DNA of 64,000 bases, taken from Chelydra serpentina (taxonomy: Eukaryota > Chordata > Testudines > Chelydridae). Below are positions 1-9,338 of this stretch, one piece after another. Positions within the stretch are counted from its first letter, which is position 1, and every line of letters starts with the position of its first letter. The notes under the pieces are model-generated. The model did no database searches. It saw only the letters and a list, made by a program, of their open reading frames with translations, and had not been told where the DNA came from. Where the stretch lies: positions 682,001-746,000 of the forward strand of contig JBAIAC010000154.1 of assembly GCA_037349315.1 (NCBI GenBank), written 5' to 3'. A program made the position numbers and the translations under genes.

Positions 1-597
1 CTGCCACTCAGAGCCACAGACGTGGAGGTGCTGACGGAGGGACGGGTGACTCTGGGGTGGGGTTCTTCTCTAAAGATGGCTGCAGAAAGGTGGGGCTCAG
101 CTCTGTCAGCAACCTGCCCAGTTGCCTCGCTGACAGGGGATGCCGACATTTCTGTAAGGTGCACTGGCAGAGGGGGGGATGTGGTTGCTGCCACAGGCCT
201 GGCTTTAACGCCTGGTGCTTGCTCACCTGCTTGGCAGTCTGGGGCCTTCGGTGCCGCCCTGCCGGCCATCCCTCCCAGCCGTGAGAGAAGCGGGCTGGTG
301 GCTCAAAGGGTTTTTCTGGGGCTGTCAGTGAGGGGGAAACGCTGGCTGAGGATGGCTCCGTGGAAGAGCTGAGCTTTGCCTGTCGTTCCGGCCTGTGGTC
401 TCCTCTGTCATGTGGCAGTGAGTTCCACAACTCCAGGGGGAGCTCTGGCTCCGGTACGGAAAAGCCTCCCTGTCTGGGTGAGCTGGTGGGATGCGGTTGT
501 CAGGGGAAGTCGCGGTGGCAGGAGAAGGGACGATCTCCCTGGTGGAGACGGTTTGGACAGTGGCTGGAGCCTGGCCCTGGGCTCTGTGAGAGGAGCC

Positions 598-709
598 AGA
601 GCAGGGAGCGGGTGCTGGGGTGACCTGTGGGGCGGAGCAGGGAGCGGGTGCTGGGGTGACCTGTGGGGCAGAGCAGGGAGCGGGTGCTGGGGTGACCTGT
701 GGGGCAGAT
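598..709. repeat. 36-bp tandem repeat, three copies
   Basis: Three adjacent units of about 36 bp start near 602, 638 and 674. Each carries AGGGAGCGGGTGCTGGGG followed by TGACCTGTGGGGC. The copies are almost identical, which suggests recent expansion. Because 36 is divisible by three the frames stay open and make spurious repetitive peptides. Confidence 0.85.
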
Positions 710-1319
710 TGAACCAGCTGGAGCTGCTCAGGGCGTGTCGGTCCATCCCCAGCTGCAGGAAGGAGCCGCAGATCTCCCAGAGAGGTGGGGGCAGGGCCGT
801 CCTTAGCCATGGGCAGAACAGACGGGCACGTAGGGCACCGCTATGCCTGGGGCACCAGACACTCTGCCGGGAGCCGGGAGGGACGGGAAGCCGTGGGGCA
901 GGTAAGAGCAGCGCTGGGTCCTAGAGAGAGCCCAATGCGCTGCCTGCAGCACAGTCTGGGGAGGGGATTGGCTGCTGGGGTCTCTGGGAAGGGGGGGAGG
1001 AACTCACCTGTGAGTGTGACTCTCCCCCGGCGTGAGGGGAGGCAGGCTGGGCGGCTCTGGCAGTGTCCTTTGTTGCCCCCCATAATGGCCATTCTTCTCT
1101 CCCCCACACAGAGCATCCCCCTTTCCCCTCCTCCCCACGGAGCACCCCTCTCTCCCCCCTCCCCTCCGGCAGGGCTGGGTTGGGTGAGGTGCTGGGGGGG
1201 GGGTCGGGGGGCTGCGTGCTGAGGAAGTAAAAATGAAAGTAAGTCACTTCCTCGGCAGCCAGCCCAAGCAACAGGGGCCGGCTGGAATTACCACCCCCAG
1301 CTGGCTGGGCTGGGGACAG

Positions 1320-1486
1320 GGTGACCAGAGAGCATGTGGGAAAAACCAGGACAGGGGGTGGGTGGGGTGACCAGATGTCCCACTTGTATAGGGACAGTCC
1401 CAATTTTAGGGTTGTTTTTTTATATAGGCTCCTATTACCCCCCACCCCGTCCCGATTTTCCACCCTTGCTGTCTGGTCACCCTCGG
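1320..1486. mobile_element. MITE-like element with GGGTGACCAGA terminal inverted repeats
   Basis: The sequence begins GGGTGACCAGA and ends TCTGGTCACCC, forming inverted ends. The inside carries GGGACAGTCCC and TATATAGGCTCCTATTA. The same element is at 10686-10815 and, inverted, at 59213-59335. A second GGGTGACCAGA at about 1367 suggests a nested or duplicated end. It has no coding capacity. The superfamily is not certain. Confidence 0.7.
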
Positions 1487-2230
1487 TGGGGGGTAATTGG
1501 TGCCTATATAAGACAAAGCCCCAAATAGCGGAAGTGGCCCTATAAAATCTGTGTCTGGCCAGCGGCAGGACATTAGCACGGCAGGGGAGGGGTGGGTGTG
1601 GCAGTGACATCATAAAGGCCTTTTGCAGCACCTCGGCCTATTGGTCAAAGGTGGTGGGGAGGTGGTGACCTCACAGAGAGATGCTGACATCAGCCAGGCC
1701 AGGCCAGGGGCGCAGGGCCAGGGAAACCTCGGAGACCCCCGTGGCTTTGCTTCAGCAAGTCTCCTTGTCGAGGTCTCTCTGGGAGGACTGAGAGAGTATT
1801 AGGGTTCACGTATGTGAGCGCCAGGAGGAACCTCTTTGTAGTTTTCTCCTTTCCTTTTACGCACTTTCCTAGAAAACAGACGTCCCTGGTAAGACGGTAA
1901 GAGCCTCCGAGAGGTTTGGAACCTGTTCAGTCTGATCCATCTGGTGCCAGCTGAATTCTAGGCATGGAAAACAGTAGCTTCAGGTGGTAGAATTTTATTC
2001 CCCACTTGGGATTTTGTCCCGCAGAATCACTGGGGACATTAGGGTTTGTCCTTTTTGTTTGACCTTTTCCTCCATCCCTCCCTCCTTTCTCTTCACCTCT
2101 TACTTCTTTTGTCCTTTCCCCTGTTCCCCTCCCACCACCAGGAGAGGTGTAGGGGTGTGTGTGTGTCTGTGTGTGTGACAGTGTATCCTATAATGATTTA
2201 TGGGGTGATGCTTATAAATGTATATATACC

Positions 2231-3050
2231 CGGTGTCTCTGTTGCTCTCTGAGAGATGCTGTGTGCATTACCCCACGTGGCCACCCGGTGTCACTGTTGC
2301 TCTCTGAGAGAGACGCTGTGTGCATTACCCCACGTGGCCACCCGGTGTCGCTGTTGCTCTCTGAGAGAGATGCTGTGTGCATTACCCCACGTGGCCACAC
2401 GGTGTCACTGTTGCGCTCTGAGAGAGATGCTGTGTGCATTACCCCACGTGGCCACACGGTGTCACTGTTGCGCTCTGAGAGAGACGCTGTGTGCATTACC
2501 CCACGTGGCCACCCGGTGTCACTGTTGCGCTCTGAGAGAGATGCTGTGTGCGTTACCCCACGTGGCCACACGGTGTCACTGTTGCGCTCTGAGAGAGACG
2601 CTGTGTGCATTACCCCACGTGGCCACCCAGTGTCACTGTTGCTCTGTGATAGAGACGCTGTGTGCGTTACCCCACGTGGCCCCCCGGTGTCACTGTTGCT
2701 CTGTGATAGAGACGCTGTGTGCATTACCCCACGTGGCCACCCGGTGTCACTGTTGCTCTCTGAGAGAGACGCTGTGTGCATTACCCCACATGGCCACCCG
2801 GTGTCACTGTTGCTCTCTGAGAGAGATGCTGTGTGCGTTACCCCACGTGGCCACCCGGTGTCACTGTTGCTCTCTGAGAGAGATGCTGTGTGTATTACCC
2901 CACGTGGCCACCCGGTGTCACTGTTGCTCTCTGAGAGAGATGCTGTGTGCGTTACCCCACGTGGCCACCCGGTGTCACTGTCGCTCTCTGAGAGAGATGC
3001 TGTGTGCATTACCCCACGTGGCCACTCGGTGTCACTGTCGCTCTCTGAGG
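2231..3050. repeat. 57-bp minisatellite array 1 (14 units) with CACGTG in nearly every unit
   Basis: Fourteen head-to-tail units of exactly or nearly 57 bp. Each contains TGTTGCTCTCTGAGAGAGA, CTGTGTGCATTACC, then CCACGTGG and CCACCCGGTGTCAC. The palindromic E-box CACGTG is kept in thirteen units; one, near 2785, reads CACATG. As 57 is 19 codons, frames stay open on both strands and give long repetitive peptides that I treat as artefacts. A sister array lies at 18646-19628 and ends at the same junction. Upstream is a GT-rich microsatellite (2155-2178). Confidence 0.93.
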
Positions 3051-3072
3051 GGGGGCAGATCCCTGTGGCAGA

Positions 3073-3144
3073 GTTTCTCTAGTGTCTGGTTATCACATTT
3101 GCCTGACATGCAAAGGGGCCCTGGCTTTAAACCAGGCAGAAAGA
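3073..3144 (+). pseudogene. tRNA-Val-like pseudogene, anticodon GAC
   Basis: The D arm and anticodon arm match tRNA-Val (GGTTATCAC, then stem TTTGC / GCAAA), but the loop CTGACAT gives anticodon GAC in place of AAC. The B box is damaged (GGCTTTAAACC where GGTTCGAAACC is expected). Acceptor pairs 1-72 (G/G) and 7-66 (C/C) fail. An almost identical copy is at 19653-19724. I infer a non-functional relic carried along with block B. Confidence 0.85.
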
Positions 3145-4002
3145 TGAAGTTTTACTTTTCCCAGCTCCCTTAGCTGTCCAGCGAGGTGCTCCCCTTTTGG
3201 CCACTGGGATCACCCCAACCCCTGCAGGGCAGCGGGTGGGGAAATGAGCTGAGAAGCGTGCCGGAGAAAGCTGCTGTTTCCTGCCCTCGGTTTCTTGGCG
3301 ACAGAGGCGTGCGCACGGGGTGTGCGGGTGTGCCCGGGCACACCCTAGTGAGCTGCGGCTCGGAAGGCTGCTCCTCCCCCCTCCCCTGGGGGCTGTCTCC
3401 TAGGGGCAGCCTGCACGCAGCCGCGATCAGCTGTTTGCCGGGCAGGCTCAGATCAGCTGCGTCCTGCCTCCCTGCTCCGGCCGGGGCTGAGTGAGTCTCA
3501 CACACCCACGAAAACACCCTTAGGGTGAGGTGCGGGCGGGAGCACAGCCGGCCCCTGCTCAACTAGGGCCGCCCCGCACCTCTTGGGCTGATGGCCATGG
3601 TGTCCGCGAGTATGGCTGCTCCCGGCCAGCCAGGCTCCGCTCCGGCCACAGCAGGCAGCCGGTGACCCAAGGGAGCCCAGCTAGGCTGGGGCTGGGTGCA
3701 GTGGGGGATTAGGGGGAGGAGAAACCCCGGACCCCGGCAGGTGCCATGCTGGGTGGGGGAGGGGGGAAGGTGGAGAAGCCTGACCCCGGCAGGAGCCGCA
3801 CTGGGGTGTGGGGACGGGGAGGGGGAAGAGGAGCCACACTGGGGCAGAGAGGAGAGGCCCCGGACCCTGGCAGAAGATGTGCGGCTGAAGTCCCTGGCTC
3901 CGGAGCCCCACCCACCCTAGTGGCAGAAGCTGCAGGGCTGAAGCCCTGACCCCACTCTGTGTGGAGCTGGAATCCCCATTTCCCCCGCCAGTGCACAGCC
4001 AT

Positions 4003-4170
4003 GAATGGATTTAGCCTAGGAGGCAGGGTCAGGACTGGCCCCATTTGGCAGGTGGGATCTAGGACAGAGGTGAAGTGACTTTCCCAAGGCTAAGCAGGGA
4101 GTCTGTGGCAGAGCAGAGACTCAAACCCAGAACACCTGAACCCTGTGCCTTAACCACTAGGCAACCTTCC
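4003..4170 (-). mobile_element. MIR-family SINE fragment
   Basis: Read on the minus strand it starts with a tRNA-like head (GCCTAGTGGTTAAGGCAC, later TGGGTTTGAGTCTCTGCTCTG) and continues with the MIR core: CCTTGGGAAAGTCACTTCACCTC near the middle and CCAAATGGGGCC towards the 3' end. Other copies are at 20528-20712 (minus) and 28189-28366 (plus), inside duplicated blocks. The head resembles a tRNA but is SINE-derived and is not counted as a tRNA gene. Confidence 0.85.
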
Positions 4171-4309
4171 CACCCCAGGAGGGGGAACTTCCTCTGCCAC
4201 TTTGAATGTGTGGGTGGGAGCAGCCACTAGACAGAGCTGCCAGGAGGTGGGGAGCAGAGAGAGATGGGAAAAGGGACATGGGTGGGTGTAGCGGGGTGGT
4301 TACCTGCTC

Positions 4310-4860
4310 CTGCCCGGGAGGGGTTAAAACAGCCCTACAGAGGGAGCAGTCAGGGGACGGGCAGTCAGGGGACATGGATTGGGGGCGCTGGATAGGGTGT
4401 GGGAGTCCCAGGGGGGCTGTCAGGGGTGGGGGTGTGGCATGGGGCCGGGGCAGTCAGGGGACAGGGGGGTTGGATAGTTGGAGGGGTCCCGGGGGGTGAT
4501 TAGGGGGTGGAGGGTGGGTCTCTGGAGGGGGCGGTCAGGGAACAAGGAGCAGGGGGGTTGGATGTGTCAAGGGTTCAGGGGGGGCCTGTGAGGGGTGGGG
4601 GTGTGGAGAGGGGTCGGGGCAGTCAGGGGACAGGTAGGGGGTAGGGCCCTAGGGTGGCAGTTACAGTGGGGGGGTTCTCTGGAGGGGGCGGTCAGGGGAC
4701 AAGGAGAAGGGAGGCTTAGATAGGGGGTGGGGTCCTCGGGGGCAGTTAGGGGCAGGGTCCCAGGAGGGAGCAGTCAGGGGACAAGGAGCACGGGGGGTTG
4801 GGGGTTTTGAGGGGGCTGGAAGTGGGAGGGAGTGGATGGGGCGGGGCTAGGGCAGGGCTC
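4310..4860. repeat. G-rich tandem repeat (GTCAGGGGACA motif)
   Basis: Degenerate units of about 70-80 bp recur with the core GCAGTCAGGGGACA, GGGGGGTTGGAT and GTGTGGAGAGGGGTCGGGG. The plus strand is strongly G-rich throughout. Homologues are 20880-21400 (same strand) and 27490-28025 (inverted, so C-rich). Runs of three to nine Gs suggest G-quadruplex potential. No coding meaning is supported. Confidence 0.85.
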
Positions 4861-4909
4861 CCTGGGTGCACACCCTAGTGAAATGTGCTGCGCACGCCTA
4901 TGGCTGCTA

Positions 4910-5611
4910 CAGTTATTTCATGGAGTGTCTGGGCTGGGGGAAAAGCTGAGTTCACTCCAGGTGGAGGGAAAAAGGACCCTGAAAATCTCAGGCCCTCTGG
5001 GAAAACCCAACCGCTGCTACCAGGGTCGCTGAGGTGCTGGAGATCTGCACGGGACAGGGACTGTGTGAACTGTCCAGGTGGGGAATGAATAACAATCTAC
5101 AGCTAGATCCACCCCATTAACCACCGACACAGGCTAATCACGCTGCAGACGGGAAACCGGGAGCGATTCTTTGCTGTTCAGCCATAGACACAGGGACCGA
5201 ATTGCACCGCAGTGAATGTGCCGGGGAAAGCCGGACTTTACAGGCCGGTGGAAATAGCAGATCCTAGAAACACCTGGAGCTCCCCACCCCACTGCTGCCA
5301 CCAGGGTCAGGGATTGAGCTGTCCACAGAGCCCCTCCCCCCCACACACACTCCATGGCAGCTCCCCCCAATGCAGGGGAGAGGCTGAGTGTATCTCTGCA
5401 CCCTGAGTCCAGGGCACGACTCTCTCTGCCCCACACATAGAATCTGGCCCTGCTGCAAAGTGACCCCGATGAACCAGCAACCTCCACGAGAGCATGATCG
5501 GGGCGGTGGGGGGCAGGGGCGGGGAAGGCTTCCAATGAAGTTTATAAGCCACTGGCTGCTTTGGAAGGAGGCAGGCTCTGAGTGTGAACAGCCAGGCAGT
5601 CATGTCTGTCT
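4910..5611. repeat. Duplicated flank of the tRNA-Ala loci
   Basis: No gene is seen. The stretch from about 4910 to 5050 (TTATTTCATGGAGTGTCTGG and following) matches 62185-62300, and both lie upstream of a tRNA-Ala locus. The stretch at about 5085-5250 (AACAATCTACAG, GTTCAGCCATAGACACAG) matches the upstream module of the Ser genes at 37640, 47460 and 54280, although no Ser gene follows here. Confidence 0.65.
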
Positions 5612-5683
5612 GGGGATGTAGCTCAGTGGTAGAGCGCCTGCTTTGCATGTATGAGGTCCTGAGTTCAATCCCCCTAATCTCCA
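5612..5683 (+). tRNA. tRNA-Ala(TGC), partly degraded
   Basis: The A box region TAGCTCAGTGGTAGAGCGC and the loop TTTGCAT with anticodon TGC match tRNA-Ala. The acceptor pairs at six of seven positions (last pair G/A). The T stem is poor (CTGAG against CCCCT) although TTCAATCCC keeps much of the B box. Probably a decaying copy. The related locus at 62447-62518 has an intact T arm but damaged anticodon and acceptor stems. Confidence 0.7.
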
Positions 5684-5799
5684 GGTTTGCTTTTCACCCG
5701 GCTGCTCTGCTCATGCCCAGCTGGGATGTGGCTGGCCTGTCTCCCTGCACAAGTTTCAATCTGAGCAGTGAGGGCAAAGTGCCAAGGGCAGGAGAGCTC

Positions 5800-6105
5800 T
5801 GGGGGGGTTTCACCAAACGTCCATCCAGCCCAGTGTCCTGTCTCCTGACAGGGGCCAATGCCAGGGGCCCCAGAGGGAATGAACAGAACAGGGAATCAGC
5901 CAGTGATCATCCCCTGTTGCCTATTCCCAGCTCCTGGCAAACAGAGACTAGAGACACCATCCCTGCCCAGCCTGGCTAACAGCCATTGCTGGCCCTGTCC
6001 TCCATGAACGTATCTAGTTCTGTTTTGAGCCCTGTTCTAGTCTTGGCCTTCACAACATCCTCTGGGGGAAAGCTCCACAGGTTGACTGTTGTCGTGTGAC
6101 ACCCC
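5800..6105 (-). mobile_element. CR1/L2-type LINE 3' end
   Basis: On the minus strand the frame encodes a decayed version of the conserved LINE C-terminus: VNLWSFPPEDVVKAKTRTG, then DTFMEDRASNGC and a stop. The 3' UTR follows, with CCTGGCATTGGCCCCTGTC and a degraded GGATGGACGTTTGGT end. It corresponds to 36300-36600 of the better-preserved plus-strand element. It is 5'-truncated, as usual for such elements. Confidence 0.85.
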
Positions 6106-6109
6106 CCCC

Positions 6110-6236
6110 CTCCCCCTTCCCCTCCCCCTCCCCCTCTAAGGCAGTGGGTTTCAAACTTTTTTTCTGGTGACCCAGTTGAAGAAAATTGTTGATGCTCATG
6201 ACCCAACGGAGCTGGGCATGAGGGGGTTGGGAGGGG
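6110..6236. mobile_element. Possible hAT-like nonautonomous element fragment
   Basis: GCAGTGGGTTTCAAACTTT near 6140 resembles the CAGTGGTTCTCAAACTTT-type end of hAT-derived repeats, followed by CTGGTGACCCAG. The other end is lost in the adjoining minisatellite. A similar motif (GTGGTTCTCAAC) is near 40793 and its inverse near 63940. Assignment is tentative. Confidence 0.35.
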
Positions 6237-6830
6237 CTCATGGCTGGGGCAGGGGGTTGGGGTACAGGGGTGAAGGCTGCAGGGTGGGGCAGAGAATGAA
6301 GGGTTCAGGGTGTGAGGGGAGTCTCTAGGCTGGGGCATGGAGTTGGGGTGCAGGGTGAAGGCTGCAGGGTGGGGCAGAGAATGAGGGGTTCAGGGTGTGA
6401 GGGGGGCTCAGGGCTGGGGCAGGGGGTTGGGGTACAGGGGTGAAGGCTGCAGGGTGGGGGAGAGAATGAGGGGTTCAGGGTGTGAGGGGGGCTCTAGGCT
6501 GGGGCATGGAGTTGGGGTGCAGGGTGAAGGCTGCAGGGTGGGGCAGAGAATGAGGGGTTCAGGGTGTGAGGGGGGTCTCTAGGCTGGGGAAGGGGGTTGG
6601 GGTGCAGGGTGAAGGCTACAGGGTGGGGCAGAGAATGAGGGGTTCAGGGTGTGAGAGGGGGTTCTAGGCTGGGGCAGGGGGTTGGGGTGTGGGAGGGGGT
6701 CAGGGCTCTTGGCTGGGGGTTCAGGCTCTGGTGTGCGGCCAGGTATGAGGGTCTTGGGGTGCAGGAAAGGACTCCTGGTTTGGGGAACTCAAGTCTCAGG
6801 CAGGGGATTGGGGCACACGGTTGGGGTGTG
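6236..6830. repeat. G-rich minisatellite, unit about 84 bp
   Basis: About seven degenerate units with GGGGTTGGGGTGCAGGGTGA, GGCTGCAGGGTGGGGCAGAG and AATGAGGGGTTCAGGGTGTG. The last units drift into GGTATGAGGGTCTTGGGGTG. An inverted counterpart is at 46680-47390, also next to a tRNA-Thr. No coding role is supported. Confidence 0.88.
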
Positions 6831-6927
6831 GGGTTACCTCGCGCAGCTCCTGGTCAGTGGAACAACGGGGCCGGGGGGGTTGGAAGGAAGTCAGGTGTGG
6901 GCAGATACCCGGCCTTAGCCAGAGCCG

Positions 6928-7001
6928 TGCACCGCAGCTTAGCTGGTTAAAGCCCCTGTCTTGTAAACAGGAGATCCTGGGTTCGACTCCCAGTGGTGCT
7001 T
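6928..7001 (+). tRNA. tRNA-Thr(TGT)
   Basis: The D arm AGCTTAGCTGGTTAAAG, anticodon arm CCTGT-CTTGTAA-ACAGG (anticodon TGT) and T arm CTGGG-TTCGACT-CCCAG are all sound. The acceptor pairs except at 1-72 (T/T). A TTTT run at 7013-7016 could terminate Pol III. The 3' flank runs into a LINE 3' tail, as at four other Thr loci. Likely usable, with a weakened acceptor end. Confidence 0.82.
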
Positions 7002-7016
7002 TGGTGTGTCCCTTTT

Positions 7017-7100
7017 GGGGCACCTGGTATTGGCTACTGTGAGAAGAAAAGATACAGAACTAGATGGACCTTCGGTCTAGCCCAGTCTGGCTGTTCCTAT
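7017..7100 (+). mobile_element. CR1/L2-type LINE 3' tail downstream of tRNA-Thr
   Basis: GGGGCACCTGGTATTGGCTA, then CTAGATGGACCTTCGGTCTA and GCCCAGTCTGGCTGTTCCTATG, match the 3' UTR of the LINE at 36525-36615. The same tail, in the same position relative to a tRNA-Thr, is found near 12440, 46210-46295, 51970 and 56515-56600. Shared flanks on both sides argue for co-duplication. Confidence 0.8.
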
Positions 7101-7139
7101 GGTTTAAATTACACTCCCAGGCACTGATAACAGAGTTAT

Positions 7140-7225
7140 TGAAAGTATCAGAGGGGGAGCCGTGTTAGTCTGTATCTGTATCTGTGTAGCCGTGTTAGTC
7201 TGGATCTGCCGTGTTAATTCTGGAT
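7140..7225. mobile_element. Dispersed repeat fragment (CCGTGTTAGTCTG family)
   Basis: GAGCCGTGTTAGTCTGTATC occurs here and a shorter version repeats within 35 bases. It resembles one end of a repeat common in turtle and crocodilian genomes; a piece that may be the other end of the same family is at 54590-54670. The class is uncertain. From 7230 to 7917 I see no gene or clear repeat. Confidence 0.5.
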
Positions 7226-7917
7226 TTGGGGATCACCAACAGGTCCCGTAGTCACTGGGTCAGTGATCCCCCCCCCCATAGGGGTGTTTCCTTGCCTGGG
7301 TGAATGAGACCCCAGACTGTTGTCCCCATCCCCTGGGGTCCCATCACTCCCCTACCCAAAGACAGCTCAGTCCCCACAAGTGCTGTCAAGGCGGGGTGAG
7401 CGGCTCCTGGCCTCCACTCCCCAGCTCCACCAGTTCTGCTCTCTCCTCCCCCGGTCTCCTGATACTTCAGGCCTCAGCGCTGGGCTGGACCCAAGCCTGG
7501 CAGGGACTGGCAACACCCAGATACCTTCTGCCTGGGAGAGGCTCCCCACAGAGCCCACCTCACGCTGCTGTAGGAGGGAGCCCACAATCAGAAGCCAAAG
7601 CTCCAAACATCCCTCCCATCCTGCGTCAGACAGGGCAGCCGGATCATTACCTTCACGGGAAGGCAGCAACAGAGGCAAGGAGACCGAGCTTCCACCTCCA
7701 CCAGGTGAGAACGCAGCCATCTGGGACGGACCTGCTATCTGCCCAGAGGCCTTTATTCCTCCAGCCTGCGGGGACAGAGGGGAGGTCAGGAAGTTGCCCC
7801 TTCAATCCCACACACAAAAAGGCCCGTCTTAGGAAAGGCAAAATCCTGAAGGGAAAAAGTAACATCAAAGAGGACTCCCAAGAGACACATTTTTTAAGAT
7901 GCTAGTGAATAGCTAAT

Positions 7918-7990
7918 CATCTGACCAGGGACTTGAACCCTGGACCCTCAGATTAAAAGTCTGATGCTCTACCAACTGAGCTCGCCAGGC
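7918..7990 (-). tRNA. tRNA-Lys(TTT)
   Basis: Acceptor GCCTGGC, D arm GAGCTCAGTTGGTAGAGC, anticodon arm TCAGA-CTTTTAA-TCTGA (anticodon TTT) and T arm CAGGG-TTCAAGT-CCCTG. One acceptor mismatch (2-71, C/A) and two G-T wobbles are the only flaws. There is no close T-run downstream. Related loci are 15847 (plus) and relics at 13481, 21485, 27344 and 34171. Confidence 0.8.
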
Positions 7991-8276
7991 TCATGAAAAC
8001 AATACAGCAAGTTGGTGTGAAGGAGAAACTATGCAAGAAAAAGCGAGCAGGAAACAATAGGGAAAACCTACTGCTCTTTCTCTCTCTTCCCAGCCCTAGC
8101 CTGGACTCATATTATTGCTGGTTAAAAAGAGGGGAAAGTATCTGCATCTACCAGCCTTTTCTAGCTGTACAAGAATCAGGCACAATACAGAGGTACCCAT
8201 CTGCAGGTGCTGAATGGTTGGATTGGCTAATACAACCTGTAGAAGTCCATGGCACACTGGGCTAGAAAGTCAAGTG

Positions 8277-8302
8277 TACATCATCATCATCATCATCATC
8301 AT
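8277..8302. repeat. (CAT)n microsatellite
   Basis: Eight or so CAT units in an otherwise unremarkable AT-richer stretch between tRNA-Lys and the Gly duplication. Nothing else is recognisable in 7991-8450. Confidence 0.9.
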
Positions 8303-9018
8303 TTCAAAGGGAGAATGATAGGAAGGGTCACAATGGACTAAGTAGCTACATACAAAGCTCATTGGCTATTCATGCTCATTAGTGTCACTGTGGACTGAGC
8401 TTTTTTCCTCTCTGTCTCCCTTCTCGAACATCAGCAGTACCTTGAGCAGGTGTGGGATTGACGCCATGTACACACATTTGCAGAGGGAAAATAGAGTTGA
8501 GATCTGTTATTTCTCACGTCCATATATTATTTATTTATTTAAAAAGCCATTTTTGCTGTTAAGAAGCATGTTACTTCTGGAGACACAAATCCACAGTTTG
8601 AGAACTGCAAAACTAAGAATCTCTGATGGAATCATCTAGACTGAGCACTGAGTCCCTTTGGGTAGGTAGAAAGATTAACCTAAATAATCTTTACAGAAGC
8701 CTGCGGAACCCCATGAGATTGGGTCCCTAAGCCATGAACTATTAGAACTCCTTTACAAAACTTTTCTTAAACATTACATGAATATACTGTCTCATACTAT
8801 AGAATTAGAATGTATAATCCCTATTCCATGATGAGATATAACGTATCTTAATTCAAATGATCTTTAGATAGGTTTTTTTCCACAACAAGCCAATTTAAAT
8901 TTAAAAAGTCATTGATTTTTATCCACGCTGACAGCGGGGCACGGTGTGGGGGAAGGGTTGGTCCCCAGCTGGAGCGAGGCAGGGGCCAGAGACAAGAGCA
9001 GAGCTGGAGCGAGGTGCA

Positions 9019-9080
9019 GGAGGTCTCACTAGATGATCACGCTGGTCCCTTCTGACCTTAAAGGCTCTGAGTCTAACAGG
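9019..9080 (+). mobile_element. CR1 LINE 3' end
   Basis: GGAGGTCTCACTAGATGATC followed by TGGTCCCTTCTGACCTTAAA is the typical CR1 3' terminus. It lies within duplication C, and the copy at 39179-39240 is nearly identical, so the insertion predates the duplication. Confidence 0.85.
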
Positions 9081-9266
9081 GAGAGGGAAGTAAAGAGAGA
9101 ATTTAAAAAAAAACAACCAAACATTGTAATATGAGGGTGACTCCAACACTTCACTGTATAGTCCCGCCCCTTTCTTTCTCCACTGGGTGTTTAGTGACCT
9201 GCTGGGATTTGGGACATTAATTCCTTCATTCCATTGATAAAGTGATGCCATGTGATATCACATCCC

Positions 9267-9338
9267 TGCATTGGCTGGAAATTGAACCCAGGTCAACTGC
9301 TTGGAGAGCAGCTCTGCTCACCACTACACCACCAATGC
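9267..9338 (-). tRNA. tRNA-Gly(TCC)
   Basis: The acceptor GCATTGG / CCAATGC pairs fully. D arm TGGTGTAGTGGTGAGC, anticodon arm GCTGC-TCTCCAA-GCAGT (anticodon TCC), T arm CTGGG-TTCAATT-TCCAG with one wobble, discriminator A. This fits a functional nuclear tRNA-Gly. The sister gene at 39458-39529 has a stronger T arm. Confidence 0.9.

Larger units (their letters stand above)
1..2168. repeat. Segmental duplication block A
   Basis: This stretch holds no credible gene. Most of it recurs inverted at about 58450-60850, and the part from about 1600 onwards recurs a third time, also inverted, at about 49880-50590. Matches include the first 170 bases against 60660-60840 and the pyrimidine-rich stretch at 2040-2150 against 50000-50120 and 58560-58680. 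Homology with the 50 and 58 kb copies ends in the GT-rich run near 2160-2180, just before the 57-bp array. Reading frames here are GC-rich and unlike any family I recognise, so I call no CDS. Confidence 0.75.
2240..4909. repeat. Duplicated block B, copy 1
   Basis: The unit holds, in order, the 57-bp array, a Val-like tRNA relic, a GC- and CpG-rich stretch (about 3290-3560), a MIR SINE and G-rich tandem repeats. It matches 18646-21436 in direct orientation. The right edge is sharp: both copies read GCGCACGCCTATG (ending 4909 and 21436) and then differ. Part of it recurs inverted at 27465-28739. No credible CDS is seen in the 3145-4000 stretch. Confidence 0.85.

Noticed and set aside
2231..3050. 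CRISPR array
   Set aside because: Units are contiguous and lack unique spacers, and the setting is vertebrate.
4080..4168. Additional tRNA gene (TAGTGGTTAAGGCAC with TGGGTTTGAGTC)
   Set aside because: It is the tRNA-like head of a MIR SINE; the MIR core follows, and no proper cloverleaf forms.
7300..7905. 201-codon frame as a protein gene
   Set aside because: No family features, no splice context, and a second frame of similar length overlaps it; likely chance in a stop-poor stretch.
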